Assembly (NCBI RefSeq): GCF_002893625.1
Contig: NZ_PKMZ01000011.1
Coordinates: 1 to 64,000, forward strand
Direction of reading: 5' to 3'
DNA from: Mangrovicella endophytica
GTDB lineage: Bacteria > Pseudomonadota > Alphaproteobacteria > Rhizobiales > Rhizobiaceae
Length of the DNA: 64,000 nt
Positions within the stretch are counted from its first letter, which is position 1; each line of letters begins with the position of its first letter. This document shows, piece after piece, positions 1 to 8,216 of this stretch. The translations under genes and the position numbers were made by a program. The notes beneath the pieces are model-generated. The model was given only the letters and a program-made list of their open reading frames with translations, did no database searches and was not told the origin of the DNA.

Positions 1-2
1 TC

Positions 3-170
3 GACGCCAACTTCAAGACCGTCAACGACATCCTGGCCAAGTACCGGAACGCCGACGGCAGCTTCCAGACCTATGACAAGCTCACCCAGGAGGACCGCGT
101 GGCGCTCCAGGGTCCCATCACGACGCTTGCCGAAGACCTCGCAAACCTCACCGGTACGCTCGGGGTCTGA
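3..170 (+). CDS. C-terminal fragment of an EfeO/imelysin-like iron-uptake protein
   Basis: An open frame enters from the left edge and ends at TGA 168-170, leaving 55 residues. It contains the segments [20 protein letters not shown] and [14 protein letters not shown], which resemble the extreme C-terminus of EfeO/imelysin (peptidase M75) periplasmic proteins of the EfeUOB ferrous-iron system. The family call is from memory of the pattern. It fits the rirA regulator next door and the hemin genes beyond. The start and most of the protein lie outside the window, so the domain composition cannot be checked. A strong terminator follows. Confidence 0.6.
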   Translation, partial: DANFKTVNDILAKYRNADGSFQTYDKLTQEDRVALQGPITTLAEDLANLTGTLGV

Positions 171-210
171 CGACAGCCATCGCAGGGCCGCCAACGGTCC
201 TCCGAACGAG

Positions 211-246
211 AAGGGGCTGCGGATCGCCCGTCCGCAGCCCCTTTTC
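211..246. terminator. Rho-independent terminator between the EfeO-like gene and rirA
   Basis: A perfect 13-bp stem (AAGGGGCTGCGGA, 211-223, with TCCGCAGCCCCTT, 231-243) encloses a 7-base loop and runs into CTTTTCTTT. The A-tract before the left arm and the T-tract after the right arm let it work in both directions. It lies between two convergent genes. Confidence 0.88.
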
Positions 247-283
247 TTTCAACTCTCAGCGGTCGCGCCGCCGGCGGAATGCC

Positions 284-781
284 TCAGACGGCGACCGCCA
301 CAGCCGGGAGGATCGGCGCCGGAACGGCCCGCGTGGCCGGGATCACGTCCGCCAAGCCGAGGCGGCGACGCATGAACACCTTGTCCTCGACGAGATCCTC
401 GATCGAATAGCTGCCGAGCACACCCAGAAACGCGTCGAGCGCCGCACGCAGCGCCGAATTGAGTGAGCAGCTTTCCACCAGCGGGCAGTCCGTCGCGCCG
501 GTCTCGAAGCACTCCGCAAGCGCAAAGCTTTCTTCCGTCACCTGCACGACCTGCCGAAGGCTGATCTCCGCGGCTGCACGGCCAAGACGGATGCCGCCAT
601 TGCGGCCGCGCACCGTCTCGATCATGCCGGCCTCGACGAGCGGCTGCAGGATCTTGAACAGAAACAGGTCCGACGCGCCGTAGGCGGCGGCAATCTCGGA
701 CACACGGCTGAGGCGCTCATTGTTGCTGGCGCAATACATGAGGATACGGATGGCGTAGTTCGTCTGCCGGGTCAGGCGCAT
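284..781 (-). CDS. rirA: Rrf2-family iron-responsive regulator RirA
   Basis: This 165-residue protein is an Rrf2 regulator that opens with MRLTRQTNYAIRILMYCA and has a winged helix over about residues 1-65. Three cysteines at positions 91, 99 and 105 (ECF...DCP...ESC) match the Fe-S cluster ligands known for RirA of rhizobia and Agrobacterium. RirA represses iron-uptake genes when iron is sufficient and loses DNA binding as its cluster degrades. The ATG at 781 has an AGGA ribosome-binding motif eleven bases upstream. The gene lies downstream of and in the same direction as hmuV, but a 190-bp gap with its own Irr-like box suggests separate transcription. The call is strong; the cluster is inferred from the family. 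Confidence 0.93.
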   Translation of the reverse strand: MRLTRQTNYAIRILMYCASNNERLSRVSEIAAAYGASDLFLFKILQPLVEAGMIETVRGRNGGIRLGRAAAEISLRQVVQVTEESFALAECFETGATDCPLVESCSLNSALRAALDAFLGVLGSYSIEDLVEDKVFMRRRLGLADVIPATRAVPAPILPAVAVAV

Positions 782-823
782 GGGGAAGTCCTGTCATCAG
801 GCTTCGAAAAGGCTAGACGCTAA

Positions 824-840
824 TTTAGAAGAATTCCAAG
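824..840. promoter_or_regulatory. Candidate Irr-binding ICE box upstream of rirA
   Basis: The sequence TTTAGAAGAATTCCAAG matches 12 of 14 defined positions of the iron control element (TTTAGAA-N3-TTCTAAA) recognised by Irr in rhizobia. It lies 43-59 bases upstream of the rirA start, overlapping a possible -10 (TAAATT read on the minus strand). Repression of rirA by Irr under low iron is known in Agrobacterium; its use here is inferred. Confidence 0.6.
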
Positions 841-971
841 TGATGTGAAGACAAAATCGTAAATCTGCCTGAGGTTCGTTCCACAGCGTGCCATCAATGT
901 GGCCTGCTTGGGATACGAACTGCGGAGCTGACTCCCTGCGGCGCCTGCTTCGGACGCGCGTTGATCATCGC

Positions 972-1778
972 TCAGAGCTCCGGAGATGGCGCTCCGGCCG
1001 CCTGCGGCAGGATGAAGGGCATGTCGCCGGCGGGTATCCCCCGGACGCTGATCGGCGTGCCGTAGAGGCGCTGGATGAGGTCGTCCGTCACCACCAGGCT
1101 GGGTCTGCCATCCGCAATGATACGGCCGCCGACCAGCGCGACAATGCGGTCGGCCGCCATCGCCGCCAGGTTGATGTCATGCAGGATGCAGAGGACGCCG
1201 GCGCCCTCGTCCGCCGCTGTACGCGCCAGGCGCATTGCTGCGATTTGATGCTGCAGGTCGAGGCTGGAGGTCGGCTCATCCATCAGGAGATAGGCGGTCG
1301 CCGTGCCGCGCTTCGCGATCGCCGCCAGTTGCGCCAGCGCCCGGGCAAGGTGCACGCGCTGGGCCTCACCGCCGGACATCTCCGTTACGTCGCGGGCTTC
1401 GAACCCGGCCAGTCCGACGGTTCCAAGCGCCCGGGCGGCGAGCTCGTTTTGGTCTCTGGCCCGTGCGCCGCCGGCCTCGGCGCCGAGGCGGGCCACCTCC
1501 AGAGCGGTGAAGGCAAAGGCGGTTGCGGTCGCCTGCGGGATGACCGCGCGGCGCCGCGCCAGCGCGGCAGCGGACAGGGAGGCGAGCGGTGTGCCGTCGA
1601 GGGAAACCCTTGCCGCCACCTCCCGCAGTTCGCCCGAAAGAGCCTTGAAGGCTGTCGATTTGCCCGCGCCGTTGGGGCCGATCAGGACGACGACCTCGCC
1701 CGGGGCGATGTCGATCGAGAAGCTCGACAGGACAGCGCGGCCGCCGCGCTCCACCGTAACGTCGTGCGCCGACAGCAT
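972..1778 (-). CDS. hmuV: Hemin ABC transporter ATPase HmuV
   Basis: This 268-residue ABC ATPase powers heme import through HmuU. Walker A (GPNGAGKS) sits at about 34-41, the signature SGGEAQ at about 135-140 and Walker B (LLMDEP) at about 164-169, followed by the H-loop in ILHDIN. Its ATG (1778-1776) overlaps the hmuU stop codon by one base (TGATG), so translation is coupled. The gene is last in hmuP-hmuT-hmuU-hmuV. Length and motifs are typical of HmuV, and the operon partners make heme a more likely substrate than a siderophore or cobalamin. Confidence 0.92.
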   Translation of the reverse strand: MLSAHDVTVERGGRAVLSSFSIDIAPGEVVVLIGPNGAGKSTAFKALSGELREVAARVSLDGTPLASLSAAALARRRAVIPQATATAFAFTALEVARLGAEAGGARARDQNELAARALGTVGLAGFEARDVTEMSGGEAQRVHLARALAQLAAIAKRGTATAYLLMDEPTSSLDLQHQIAAMRLARTAADEGAGVLCILHDINLAAMAADRIVALVGGRIIADGRPSLVVTDDLIQRLYGTPISVRGIPAGDMPFILPQAAGAPSPEL

Positions 1779-2881
1779 CACAGCACCAGCGCGCCGCGGC
1801 GGCGCAGCAGAAGCCAGAGGAAGAAGGGCGCGCCGATCAGCGCCGTCAGGATGCCGATCGGCATCTCCGCAGGTGCGACGCTGGTGCGGGCGATGAGGTC
1901 GGCGATGGCGAGCAGCGCGGCGCCCAGAAAGGCGGCGGCCGGCAACAGCGTGCGATGATCCGGTCCGATAGCGACGCGTAGGAGATGCGGCGCCACGAGG
2001 CCGACGAAGCCGATGATGCCGGAGACAGCGACCGCCGCGCCGACGGCCGCCGCAATCACCAGGATGGCGAGGCCTTTCAACCGCTCGACCTCGATGCCGA
2101 GGTGGAAGGCCTCCGCTTCGCCGAGCGCCAGGGCATTGAGGCCGCGCGCCATGAAGGGGGCTGCGATGAAGGCGGGCACGATCAGCGGCAGGGCGGCAGC
2201 GAGCTTCAGCCATGTCGCGCCGCCGAAGCCGCCCATGGTCCAGAAGGTCAGCTCGCGCAGCTGCTGGTCGTCGCTGATGAAGATGAGGATGCCGGTGATC
2301 GCGCCGCCGAGCGCGGCCAGCGCGATGCCGACGAGGAGCATGGTCGCGATGGAGGTCTGCCCCTCGCGGGTCGCCAATCGGTAGAGCAGCGCCGTCGTGC
2401 CAAGCCCCCCGAAAAAGGCGGCGAGCGGCAGGAGATGGCGGGATATGGCGGCCGGCATGAATGGCATCAGCGTCGGGCCGAGCACGATGACGATGACCGC
2501 CGCCAGTGCCGCGCCCGAGGACACGCCGACGATGCCGGGATCGGCCAGCGGATTGCGGAAGAGCCCCTGCATCGCGGCCCCCGACAGCGCCAGGCTGGCG
2601 CCGACGAGGAGTGCCAGCAGGACGCGCGGCAGGCGGATGTCGAGGATGATGGTCGCGGCACCCACTGGCAGCGTATGACGCTGGCCGGTGGCGCCGGCCC
2701 ATAGGATGTGGACGACCTCGCCGAGCGAGAGCCCCGCCGCGCCTGCGGCAACGGAGACGAGGCCGGCTGCGACGGCCAGGGTGGCGGCGACCAGCACGGC
2801 CTGACGGCCACGGCTGGAGCGGTCACCGGCACCGGCTCGCCGGGCCGTGGCCGTCGGCAGGGACATGCCCTCGGCGCTCAC
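1778..2881 (-). CDS. hmuU: Hemin ABC transporter permease HmuU (FecCD family)
   Basis: This 367-residue polytopic protein belongs to the FecCD/BtuC permease family, which forms the inner-membrane heme channel as a dimer. The family segments RLPRVLLALLVGASLALSG and GFVGLVAPHLLR (the loop that contacts the ATPase) are present, along with about ten hydrophobic segments. The start is probably GTG at 2881, overlapping the hmuT stop by four bases (GTGA). An ATG five codons later is the alternative. The end overlaps hmuV by one base. Confidence 0.92.
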   Translation of the reverse strand: MSAEGMSLPTATARRAGAGDRSSRGRQAVLVAATLAVAAGLVSVAAGAAGLSLGEVVHILWAGATGQRHTLPVGAATIILDIRLPRVLLALLVGASLALSGAAMQGLFRNPLADPGIVGVSSGAALAAVIVIVLGPTLMPFMPAAISRHLLPLAAFFGGLGTTALLYRLATREGQTSIATMLLVGIALAALGGAITGILIFISDDQQLRELTFWTMGGFGGATWLKLAAALPLIVPAFIAAPFMARGLNALALGEAEAFHLGIEVERLKGLAILVIAAAVGAAVAVSGIIGFVGLVAPHLLRVAIGPDHRTLLPAAAFLGAALLAIADLIARTSVAPAEMPIGILTALIGAPFFLWLLLRRRGALVL

Positions 2882-3852
2882 GGCTTGGCAGCCGCCGCAG
2901 TCTCGGTCCAGGGATGGCGCGCCAGCGGCGGTATTGCGAGTTCGGGATAGACCGTCATGGCGAGTTCCCGGGCGGCCTCGGCCGTGCGCGGCCCGAAGTT
3001 CAGGAGATAGGCGCCATCGAAGGCCAGAATGCGTCCGTCCTTCACCGCCGGGGTCGTCGCGAACGCCGGGTTCTGGCGGATCGCGTCCGTCGCGTCATGG
3101 CCGCCGCGCCCCATGGTGACGATGATGGCCGGCGCCGCCTCCACGATCGCCTCCGGCGAGGCCGGCTTGAAGCCGTCGAAGGCGAAGGCGTTGCGAAGGC
3201 CCGCCAGCGCGAACATGCCGGCGGCCGAGGTGTGATCGCCGGCGAGCAGCGGCGCGCCGTTCGCCATGGACAGGACGAAGGCCGCGGAATGCTGCGCACC
3301 CGCCTTGCCGACGGCGTCCGTCACCGTTTTCAGATCGGCCTCGACCGCCTTGGCGAGTTCCTCGCCTTTTTCCGGCACGCCCGCGGCGGCTGCGACGGCG
3401 CGGATCTTAGCGCCCACACCGGCCGCTGTCGGCTCGTCCGGGATCATCACCATCGGGACCGATGCCGTCGCCAGAACGTCGACGACATCCTTGGGGCCGG
3501 ATCCTTTCACCGCGAGGATCAGGCTCGGGCCCAGCGATAGGACGCCTTCGGAGGACAGGGCGCGCATGTAGCCGACGTCGGGCTTGGCTTGTGCCGCTGC
3601 GGGATAGGTGCTCGTCGTGTCGACGGCGATCACCTGGTCGGCGAGCCCCAGCGCGAACAGGATCTCGGTGACGGCGCCGCCGATCGACACGATGCGGGAG
3701 CGATCCGTCACCTCGACCCTTCGCCCCTCGGCATCGACGATCGTATCGGCTGCCGCTGGCAGGCAAGCCGCCAGAGCGGCAGCGAGGATCACGGCGCAGG
3801 ACAGGGTACGGCGCGCGGGCGTGACGGCGCGAAACAGAGTCTGGGTGATCAT
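2878..3852 (-). CDS. hmuT: Periplasmic hemin-binding protein HmuT
   Basis: This 324-residue protein has a Sec signal peptide (hydrophobic stretch about 18-32, probable cleavage near AAADT at 35) and then a cluster-8 periplasmic binding fold (RIVSIGGAVTEILFALG at about 53-69, later GPRTAEAARELA). HmuT captures heme that has crossed the outer membrane and hands it to HmuU. It follows hmuP by two bases and overlaps hmuU by four, as expected for a tight operon. In other species hmuS usually sits between hmuP or hmuR and hmuT; it is absent here. Confidence 0.92.
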   Translation of the reverse strand: MITQTLFRAVTPARRTLSCAVILAAALAACLPAAADTIVDAEGRRVEVTDRSRIVSIGGAVTEILFALGLADQVIAVDTTSTYPAAAQAKPDVGYMRALSSEGVLSLGPSLILAVKGSGPKDVVDVLATASVPMVMIPDEPTAAGVGAKIRAVAAAAGVPEKGEELAKAVEADLKTVTDAVGKAGAQHSAAFVLSMANGAPLLAGDHTSAAGMFALAGLRNAFAFDGFKPASPEAIVEAAPAIIVTMGRGGHDATDAIRQNPAFATTPAVKDGRILAFDGAYLLNFGPRTAEAARELAMTVYPELAIPPLARHPWTETAAAAKP

Positions 3853-3854
3853 GG

Positions 3855-4073
3855 CTACTTCGTCAGGATGAGCTTGTTCTTGGATGTAAGACGAAGCCGA
3901 TAGACCTCATCCTCATGCTGGATCAGAACTTCGCGTCCACGGGCGAAAAGTTCGCTGCTGCTGAAGCGTTCCCGCGGCGGTCGGATATGGGTGGGATCAG
4001 CTGCTCCCTCGGCACTGGGTCGCTTGCCGTCTTCCTCAACCATCGCGTCCAATCCAATCCGTGACTGTTGCAA
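3855..4073 (-). CDS. hmuP: HmuP/HemP-family hemin uptake protein
   Basis: This 72-residue protein ends in the HemP/HmuP core, with REVLIQHEDEVYRLRLTSKN and a terminal KLILTK. In Bradyrhizobium and Burkholderia-type bacteria HmuP is needed for expression or activity of the heme receptor, and in Bradyrhizobium it acts with Irr as a coactivator of the hmuR promoter. The first 35 residues are variable and polar. It is the promoter-proximal gene of the hmuTUV operon, two bases before hmuT, and divergent from hmuR across a 186-bp region containing a RirA-type site. Confidence 0.9.
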   Translation of the reverse strand: MQQSRIGLDAMVEEDGKRPSAEGAADPTHIRPPRERFSSSELFARGREVLIQHEDEVYRLRLTSKNKLILTK

Positions 4074-4130
4074 GAAGGTCGCAATTGGCCCTTTCCTGCC
4101 TTGCGTCAGCCGCTCGGCCGCCGCAATTCT

Positions 4131-4145
4131 TGACTCACATAGTCA
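4131..4145. promoter_or_regulatory. Candidate RirA-binding IRO box between hmuP and hmuR
   Basis: TGACTCACATAGTCA fits the IRO consensus TGA-N9-TCA and is a perfect 5-bp inverted repeat (TGACT/AGTCA). It lies 58 bp from the hmuP start and about 115 bp from the hmuR start, so it could serve either divergent promoter. A TTGACT hexamer overlaps its left end (4130-4135). IRO boxes bind RirA in rhizobia; occupancy here is inferred. Confidence 0.68.
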
Positions 4146-4259
4146 TATTAACGTAACGCCTGCAAGCCGGCTCCGGACAGTGTCCAGCCCGCTCGCCAGC
4201 CAGCGGCGTCCCCGCCGCAGCCAGCCAAGCTCCCCACCCAGTTCCCGAGAGTTTTGCCC

Positions 4260-6428
4260 ATGGCTGGCCACCGCCGTCGCTGCGCGCGGGCGCGTCTTTG
4301 CGCGTCCGTTTCCCCCCTCCTGCTGATGGGCTTCGCCATTCTGGCCGCGGTGCCGGACGCGCATGCTCAGACGGCCTCACAGAGTGTCGACGCCAATGCG
4401 CAGACGCCCGAAGAAACGGCTGCGGCGTCGACGGCTTCCGGCGAGACGATCGAGCTCGACACGGTGACGGTTCTCGCCGACCGCACCGAGGGGACGCCGA
4501 TCACGACCCTCGGCGGCGTCAGCGTCGTCAACCGCGAGGAGATCGAGCGCTTTCAGCCGGACCAGATCGACGACGTCCTGAAGCGGATCCCCGGCGTCGC
4601 CGTCTCGCCGCGCGACGATGATCCCGGCACGTCCGTCAATATCCGCGGCCTGCAGGATTTCGGCCGCGTCAACGTCCTGATCGACGGCGCGCGCCAGAAC
4701 TTCCAGTTTTCCGGCCACAGCGCCAATGGCACCTTCTATGTCGATCCGGCACTGATCGGCGGCGTCGACGTGATCCGCGGCCCCGTCGCCAATGCCTATG
4801 GCTCGGGCGCCATCGGCGGCGTGGTGCAGATGCGCACGCTCGATCTCGATGACCTGCTGCTGCCGAGCGAGCGCTATGCCGCGCGCTTTACTGCCGAGAT
4901 CGGCTCCAACGGCCCGAGCGGCCTCGGCAAGGCGGAAGGCGGCGTGCGCCTCTCGCAGGACGCCGACATCTATGCGGCGGCCGTCATCCGGCGGAACAAC
5001 GATTTCCGGGACGGCGACAGCAACGACATCGACAATACCGGCTTCGACGTTCAGTCGGGCCTCTTGAAGGGTCGCTTCCGCCCGGCAGAAGGACACGAGA
5101 TCACGCTGTCGGGCCTCATCTACGACACCGACTTTATCTCCTCGACGGCCGACGGCGTCGACCGCGACACGGACGTGCGCAACGAGACCTACAAGGCCGG
5201 CTGGACCTTCGAAAGCCCGGACACGACGCTGATCAACCTCAGCGCCAACATCTACCACAACAAGACGTCGCTCGATCAGACGGACCTCGACGACATCGGA
5301 GCGGAGCGGAGCGTCGACGTCGACACGACGGGCTTCGACATCACCAACGCCTCGCAGTTCGATCTCGCCGCCGTCAGAACGACGCTGAGCTACGGCGGCG
5401 ACTATTTCCGCGACAGCGTCGAGAGCGTCGATCCGCTCGGCACGACGGAGCTGTTCACGCCGTCAGGCCATCGCACCGTCTTCGGCGGCTTCGTCAACGC
5501 CAAATTCGAATACGACACCTGGCTCGAGGTCGGCATCGGAGGGCGCTACGACAAGTTCGACCTCAGCAGCGACAACGCCGACAACAACGAGGGCGATCGC
5601 TTCTCGCCCAAGGTCAGCGTCGGCATCACGCCGATCGAAGGCCTGCAGCTGTTCTCGTCCTACGCGGAGGGGCTGCGCGCGCCGGCGCTCAGCGAGGCCA
5701 TCATCTCGGGCCTGCACCCGTTCCCGGCGTTCGAATTCCTGGCGAACCCCGACCTCTCACCGGAGATCGGCCACACGATCGAAGGCGGCGTGAACCTCTC
5801 CTATGATGCGCTGCTGACGCCGGACGACGCCTTCCGCGCCAAGCTGACCGTGTTCCGAAACGACGTCGACGACTTCATCGGCACGGAGAACATCGACCGG
5901 CCGGGTGTGATGAACCCCTGCGTCGCCAACATCCCGGGCGTCGGCTGCGTGGCGCGGCTCCCCTTCGATGCCATACGCTACATCAACATCGACGAGGCGC
6001 GACTGGAAGGCGTCGAGCTGGAGGCGAGCTATGACTGGCACTGGGGCTTTGCCATGGTCAATGGCAGCATCATCGACGGCGAGGACCGCGAAACCGGCGA
6101 TGCGCTCGACAGCGTCTTCCCGGATCGGCTGACCACCACGGTCGGCTTCCGGGCGCTGGAGGACAAGCTGGTCTACGGGCTGCGCTGGAACGCCGTTGCC
6201 GGCAAGCACGACACCAGCGATCCCGCGATGGAGACCGACTCCTACAACACGTTCGACGTCTTCGCCGGCTACGAGCTGAACGAAAATGCCCGCCTCGACG
6301 CGAGCATCGAAAACATCTTCGACAAAAAGTATATTCCCTACACGGGCGGCGCGGCCATCGACCAATATGCCGCGCCGGGCCTGACGGCGAAGGTCGCCTT
6401 CACGGCCAAGCTCGGCGTGACGCAGTGA
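4260..6428 (+). CDS. hmuR: TonB-dependent heme receptor HmuR
   Basis: This 722-residue outer-membrane receptor imports heme with energy from TonB. It has a signal peptide ending near AHA-Q (about residue 36), a TonB-box-like DTVTVLA near 67-73, a plug domain (DVLKRIPGVAVSPRD, VNIRGLQDFGRVNVLIDGAR) and a 22-strand-type barrel ending in a C-terminal beta signal. Heme-receptor motifs are visible as GLRAP (FRAP-like) and NPDL (NPNL-like), flanking a loop with a histidine in SGLHPFPAF. I chose ATG 4260; TTG 4254 in the same frame would add two residues. It is divergent from hmuPTUV and followed 46 bases later by hmuQ. Confidence 0.92.
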   Translation: MAGHRRRCARARLCASVSPLLLMGFAILAAVPDAHAQTASQSVDANAQTPEETAAASTASGETIELDTVTVLADRTEGTPITTLGGVSVVNREEIERFQPDQIDDVLKRIPGVAVSPRDDDPGTSVNIRGLQDFGRVNVLIDGARQNFQFSGHSANGTFYVDPALIGGVDVIRGPVANAYGSGAIGGVVQMRTLDLDDLLLPSERYAARFTAEIGSNGPSGLGKAEGGVRLSQDADIYAAAVIRRNNDFRDGDSNDIDNTGFDVQSGLLKGRFRPAEGHEITLSGLIYDTDFISSTADGVDRDTDVRNETYKAGWTFESPDTTLINLSANIYHNKTSLDQTDLDDIGAERSVDVDTTGFDITNASQFDLAAVRTTLSYGGDYFRDSVESVDPLGTTELFTPSGHRTVFGGFVNAKFEYDTWLEVGIGGRYDKFDLSSDNADNNEGDRFSPKVSVGITPIEGLQLFSSYAEGLRAPALSEAIISGLHPFPAFEFLANPDLSPEIGHTIEGGVNLSYDALLTPDDAFRAKLTVFRNDVDDFIGTENIDRPGVMNPCVANIPGVGCVARLPFDAIRYINIDEARLEGVELEASYDWHWGFAMVNGSIIDGEDRETGDALDSVFPDRLTTTVGFRALEDKLVYGLRWNAVAGKHDTSDPAMETDSYNTFDVFAGYELNENARLDASIENIFDKKYIPYTGGAAIDQYAAPGLTAKVAFTAKLGVTQ

Positions 6429-6474
6429 TCAGCGGCGGCCGGATGACCGATCAATCGACGGAGAGGACGAATCC

Positions 6475-6801
6475 ATGTTCATCGCAATGAACCGCTTCAA
6501 GGTGCTGCCGGGATCGGAGGCCGAATTCGAGGCCGTCTGGCAGAACCGCGACTCGCAGCTCCACACGGTGCCGGGCTTCGTCGAGTTCAACCTCCTGAAG
6601 GGTCCGGAGCGTGACGGCTACACGCTCTACTCCTCGCACACGCTGTTCGAGAGCCGGGAGCATTTCGAGGCCTGGACAAAGTCGGAGGCCTTCCGCCAGG
6701 CGCATCGCGGCGCCGGCGAGCGCAAGCCGCTGACCGCCGGCCATCCGGAGTTCGAGGGCTTCGAGGTCCTGCAGACGATCGGGATGAGCGCGGCCGCCTG
6801 A
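6475..6801 (+). CDS. hmuQ: IsdG-type heme monooxygenase (HmuQ-like, ABM domain)
   Basis: This 108-residue protein has the antibiotic-biosynthesis-monooxygenase fold typical of IsdG/HmuQ: it starts MFIAMNRFKVLPGSE, has FVEFNLLKG and YSSHTLFESREHFEAW, and includes the conserved Asn-His-Trp trio of this family (N7, a His in the SHT/REHF region and W in EAWTKSEAF). HmuQ and HmuD of Bradyrhizobium degrade heme to release iron. The position after hmuR and the absence of hmuS support heme breakdown as the role. A clear GAGAGGA ribosome-binding site precedes the ATG, and a strong terminator follows. Which His is catalytic was not verified. Confidence 0.85.
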   Translation: MFIAMNRFKVLPGSEAEFEAVWQNRDSQLHTVPGFVEFNLLKGPERDGYTLYSSHTLFESREHFEAWTKSEAFRQAHRGAGERKPLTAGHPEFEGFEVLQTIGMSAAA

Positions 6802-6822
6802 CCCGGCAGCACCGTTCCGACA

Positions 6823-6855
6823 GCGAACGCCGGCCTCTGGCCGGCGTTCGCGTTT
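6823..6855 (+). terminator. Terminator after hmuQ
   Basis: A perfect 13-bp stem (GCGAACGCCGGCC, 6823-6835, with 6839-6851) and a 3-base TCT loop are followed by GTTTC. The short T-run makes it less classic than the terminator at 211, but it falls exactly in the convergent gap between hmuQ and the marR gene. Confidence 0.75.
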
Positions 6856-6922
6856 CGACGCGGGGTGGTCGGCGCTGGACACTGGTTCGGGCCCGCCTCC
6901 CGCAGCGATCGTCGCCGATGCT

Positions 6923-7372
6923 TCAGCCGGCGAGCACCTGCAGTGCGTGCCTCAGTGCCTGCGGATCGACGTCCCCCAGTTCAGCATCCACCGCGGCATG
7001 GGTGTCGCGCCAGATCGGCACCGCTGTGGCCAGAAGCTGAACGCCCTCCTCCGTCAGTGTCAGCAGCCGGCCACGGCCGTCACGTGGATCCGGCTGCACC
7101 GTCAGGAGCCCGCGCCGCTGCAGCGGCTTCAACGCCGCCGTCAGCGTGGTGCGGTCCATTGCCAGCAGCGCGGCGACGCCGCCGAGCTTTGCCGGCTCCG
7201 GACGATTCAACGACATCAGCAGCGAGAACTGGCCATTCGACAGGCCGACGGGACGCAGCGCCTCGTCGAAGCGGCGCGCCAAAGCCCGCGCGGCCCGCTG
7301 CGCATGCAGACACAGGCAGGTGTCGCGCACCAGCAGGGTTGTCTCGAAGGGCACTGCGCGATCAGCACTCAT
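6923..7372 (-). CDS. MarR-family regulator divergent from the DUF899/DUF1579 genes
   Basis: From the ATG at 7372 this is a 149-residue MarR protein. It shows the N-terminal dimer helix (CLHAQRAARALARRFDEALRP), the winged helix (NGQFSLLMSL...VAALLAMDRTTLTAALKPLQRRGLL) and the wing with the conserved DPRDGRGRLLTLTEEG. An ATG seven codons upstream (7393) overlaps a palindrome that looks like the operator, so I prefer 7372, which also has a GAG at a useful distance. MarR proteins usually repress themselves and the divergent gene, here the thioredoxin-like DUF899 protein. The ligand is unknown. Confidence 0.88.
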   Translation of the reverse strand: MSADRAVPFETTLLVRDTCLCLHAQRAARALARRFDEALRPVGLSNGQFSLLMSLNRPEPAKLGGVAALLAMDRTTLTAALKPLQRRGLLTVQPDPRDGRGRLLTLTEEGVQLLATAVPIWRDTHAAVDAELGDVDPQALRHALQVLAG

Positions 7373-7386
7373 CAGCTCTAATTGGG

Positions 7387-7408
7387 TTGACATCAACTTA
7401 TTTGTCAA
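7387..7408. promoter_or_regulatory. Inverted repeat, probable MarR operator
   Basis: TTGACA (7387-7392) and TGTCAA (7403-7408) form a perfect 6-bp inverted repeat separated by 10 bases, in the gap between the divergent marR and DUF899 genes. Each arm reads TTGACA on one strand, so both could also act as -35 elements. On the minus strand a CAATTA lies 18 bp further on and could be the -10 for marR. Operator function is inferred from position and symmetry. Confidence 0.6.
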
Positions 7409-7445
7409 GGATCGTTGCATCACTGGCAGACGAGAGGAGGATCGT

Positions 7446-8216
7446 ATGTTGCAGCATTCCATCGTGTCCCGCGAGGAATGGATCGCCGCCCGCCGGGCGC
7501 ATCTGGCACGGGAGAAGGCGCTTTTCCAGTTGCGTGACGCCGTCAATGCCGAGCGCCAGGCACTGCCCTGGGTTCGGGTCGACAAGCCCTACGCCTTCGA
7601 CACGCCCCATGGCCGCCGCTCGCTGGGCGATCTCTTTGCCGGACGCAGCCAGCTGATCGTCTATCACTTCATGCTCGCCACGGATTGGGAGGCCGGCTGC
7701 ACCGGCTGTTCGTTCCTTGCCGACCATCTCGACGGGGCGCTGCCGCATCTGGAGCACCATGACGTGACGCTGGCAGCCGTGTCCCGCGCACCGCTGCCGC
7801 GTATCGAGGCCTACAAGCGCCGCATGGGCTGGCGCTTTCCCTGGGTGTCCTCGTCCGGCAGCGACTTCAACTTCGACTTCGACGTTTCCTTTACACGCGA
7901 ACAGCTCGCCAGCGGAACCGCCACCTACAACTTCGAACCACTGCCGGCCGGCATGGATATGGAGGATCTGCACGGCCTCAGCGCCTTCTTCCGCGACGAG
8001 AGCGGCGCGATCTTCCACACCTATTCGACCTATGCGCGCGGCGTCGAGGAGATCGCGGGCACGCTGATGATCCTCGACCGGGCGCCGAAGGGCCGCAACG
8101 AAACCGGCACCTTAAGCTTCGTGCGCCGGCACGACGAGTACCAGGACGGTCCTGCCAGCGCCTCGTGCTGCAGTACCGCTACCACCCTACCACACGTCCA
8201 AGGAGACGCCGCATGA
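7446..8216 (+). CDS. DUF899-family thioredoxin-like protein
   Basis: This 256-residue protein belongs to DUF899, a family predicted to have a thioredoxin-like fold. Seen directly are the opener SREEWIAARRAHLAREKA, the segment LIVYHFMLA followed by a C85-x-x-C88 pair (GCTGCSF), the DVTLAAVSRAPL strand, GWRFPWVSS and the terminal RRHDEY. The last 18 residues after RRHDEY are unlike the family core and contain a Cys-Cys pair. A GAGGAGG ribosome-binding site precedes the ATG. The stop overlaps the next start by four bases (ATGA), so both are translated together. The substrate is unknown; the CxxC suggests thiol redox chemistry. Confidence 0.85.
   Translation: MLQHSIVSREEWIAARRAHLAREKALFQLRDAVNAERQALPWVRVDKPYAFDTPHGRRSLGDLFAGRSQLIVYHFMLATDWEAGCTGCSFLADHLDGALPHLEHHDVTLAAVSRAPLPRIEAYKRRMGWRFPWVSSSGSDFNFDFDVSFTREQLASGTATYNFEPLPAGMDMEDLHGLSAFFRDESGAIFHTYSTYARGVEEIAGTLMILDRAPKGRNETGTLSFVRRHDEYQDGPASASCCSTATTLPHVQGDAA

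Noticed and set aside
972-2702. Minus-strand frame that continues the hmuV frame through hmuU to 2702
   Set aside because: The family start of HmuV is the ATG at 1778, at the hmuU stop; the upstream part is a shadow of hmuU.
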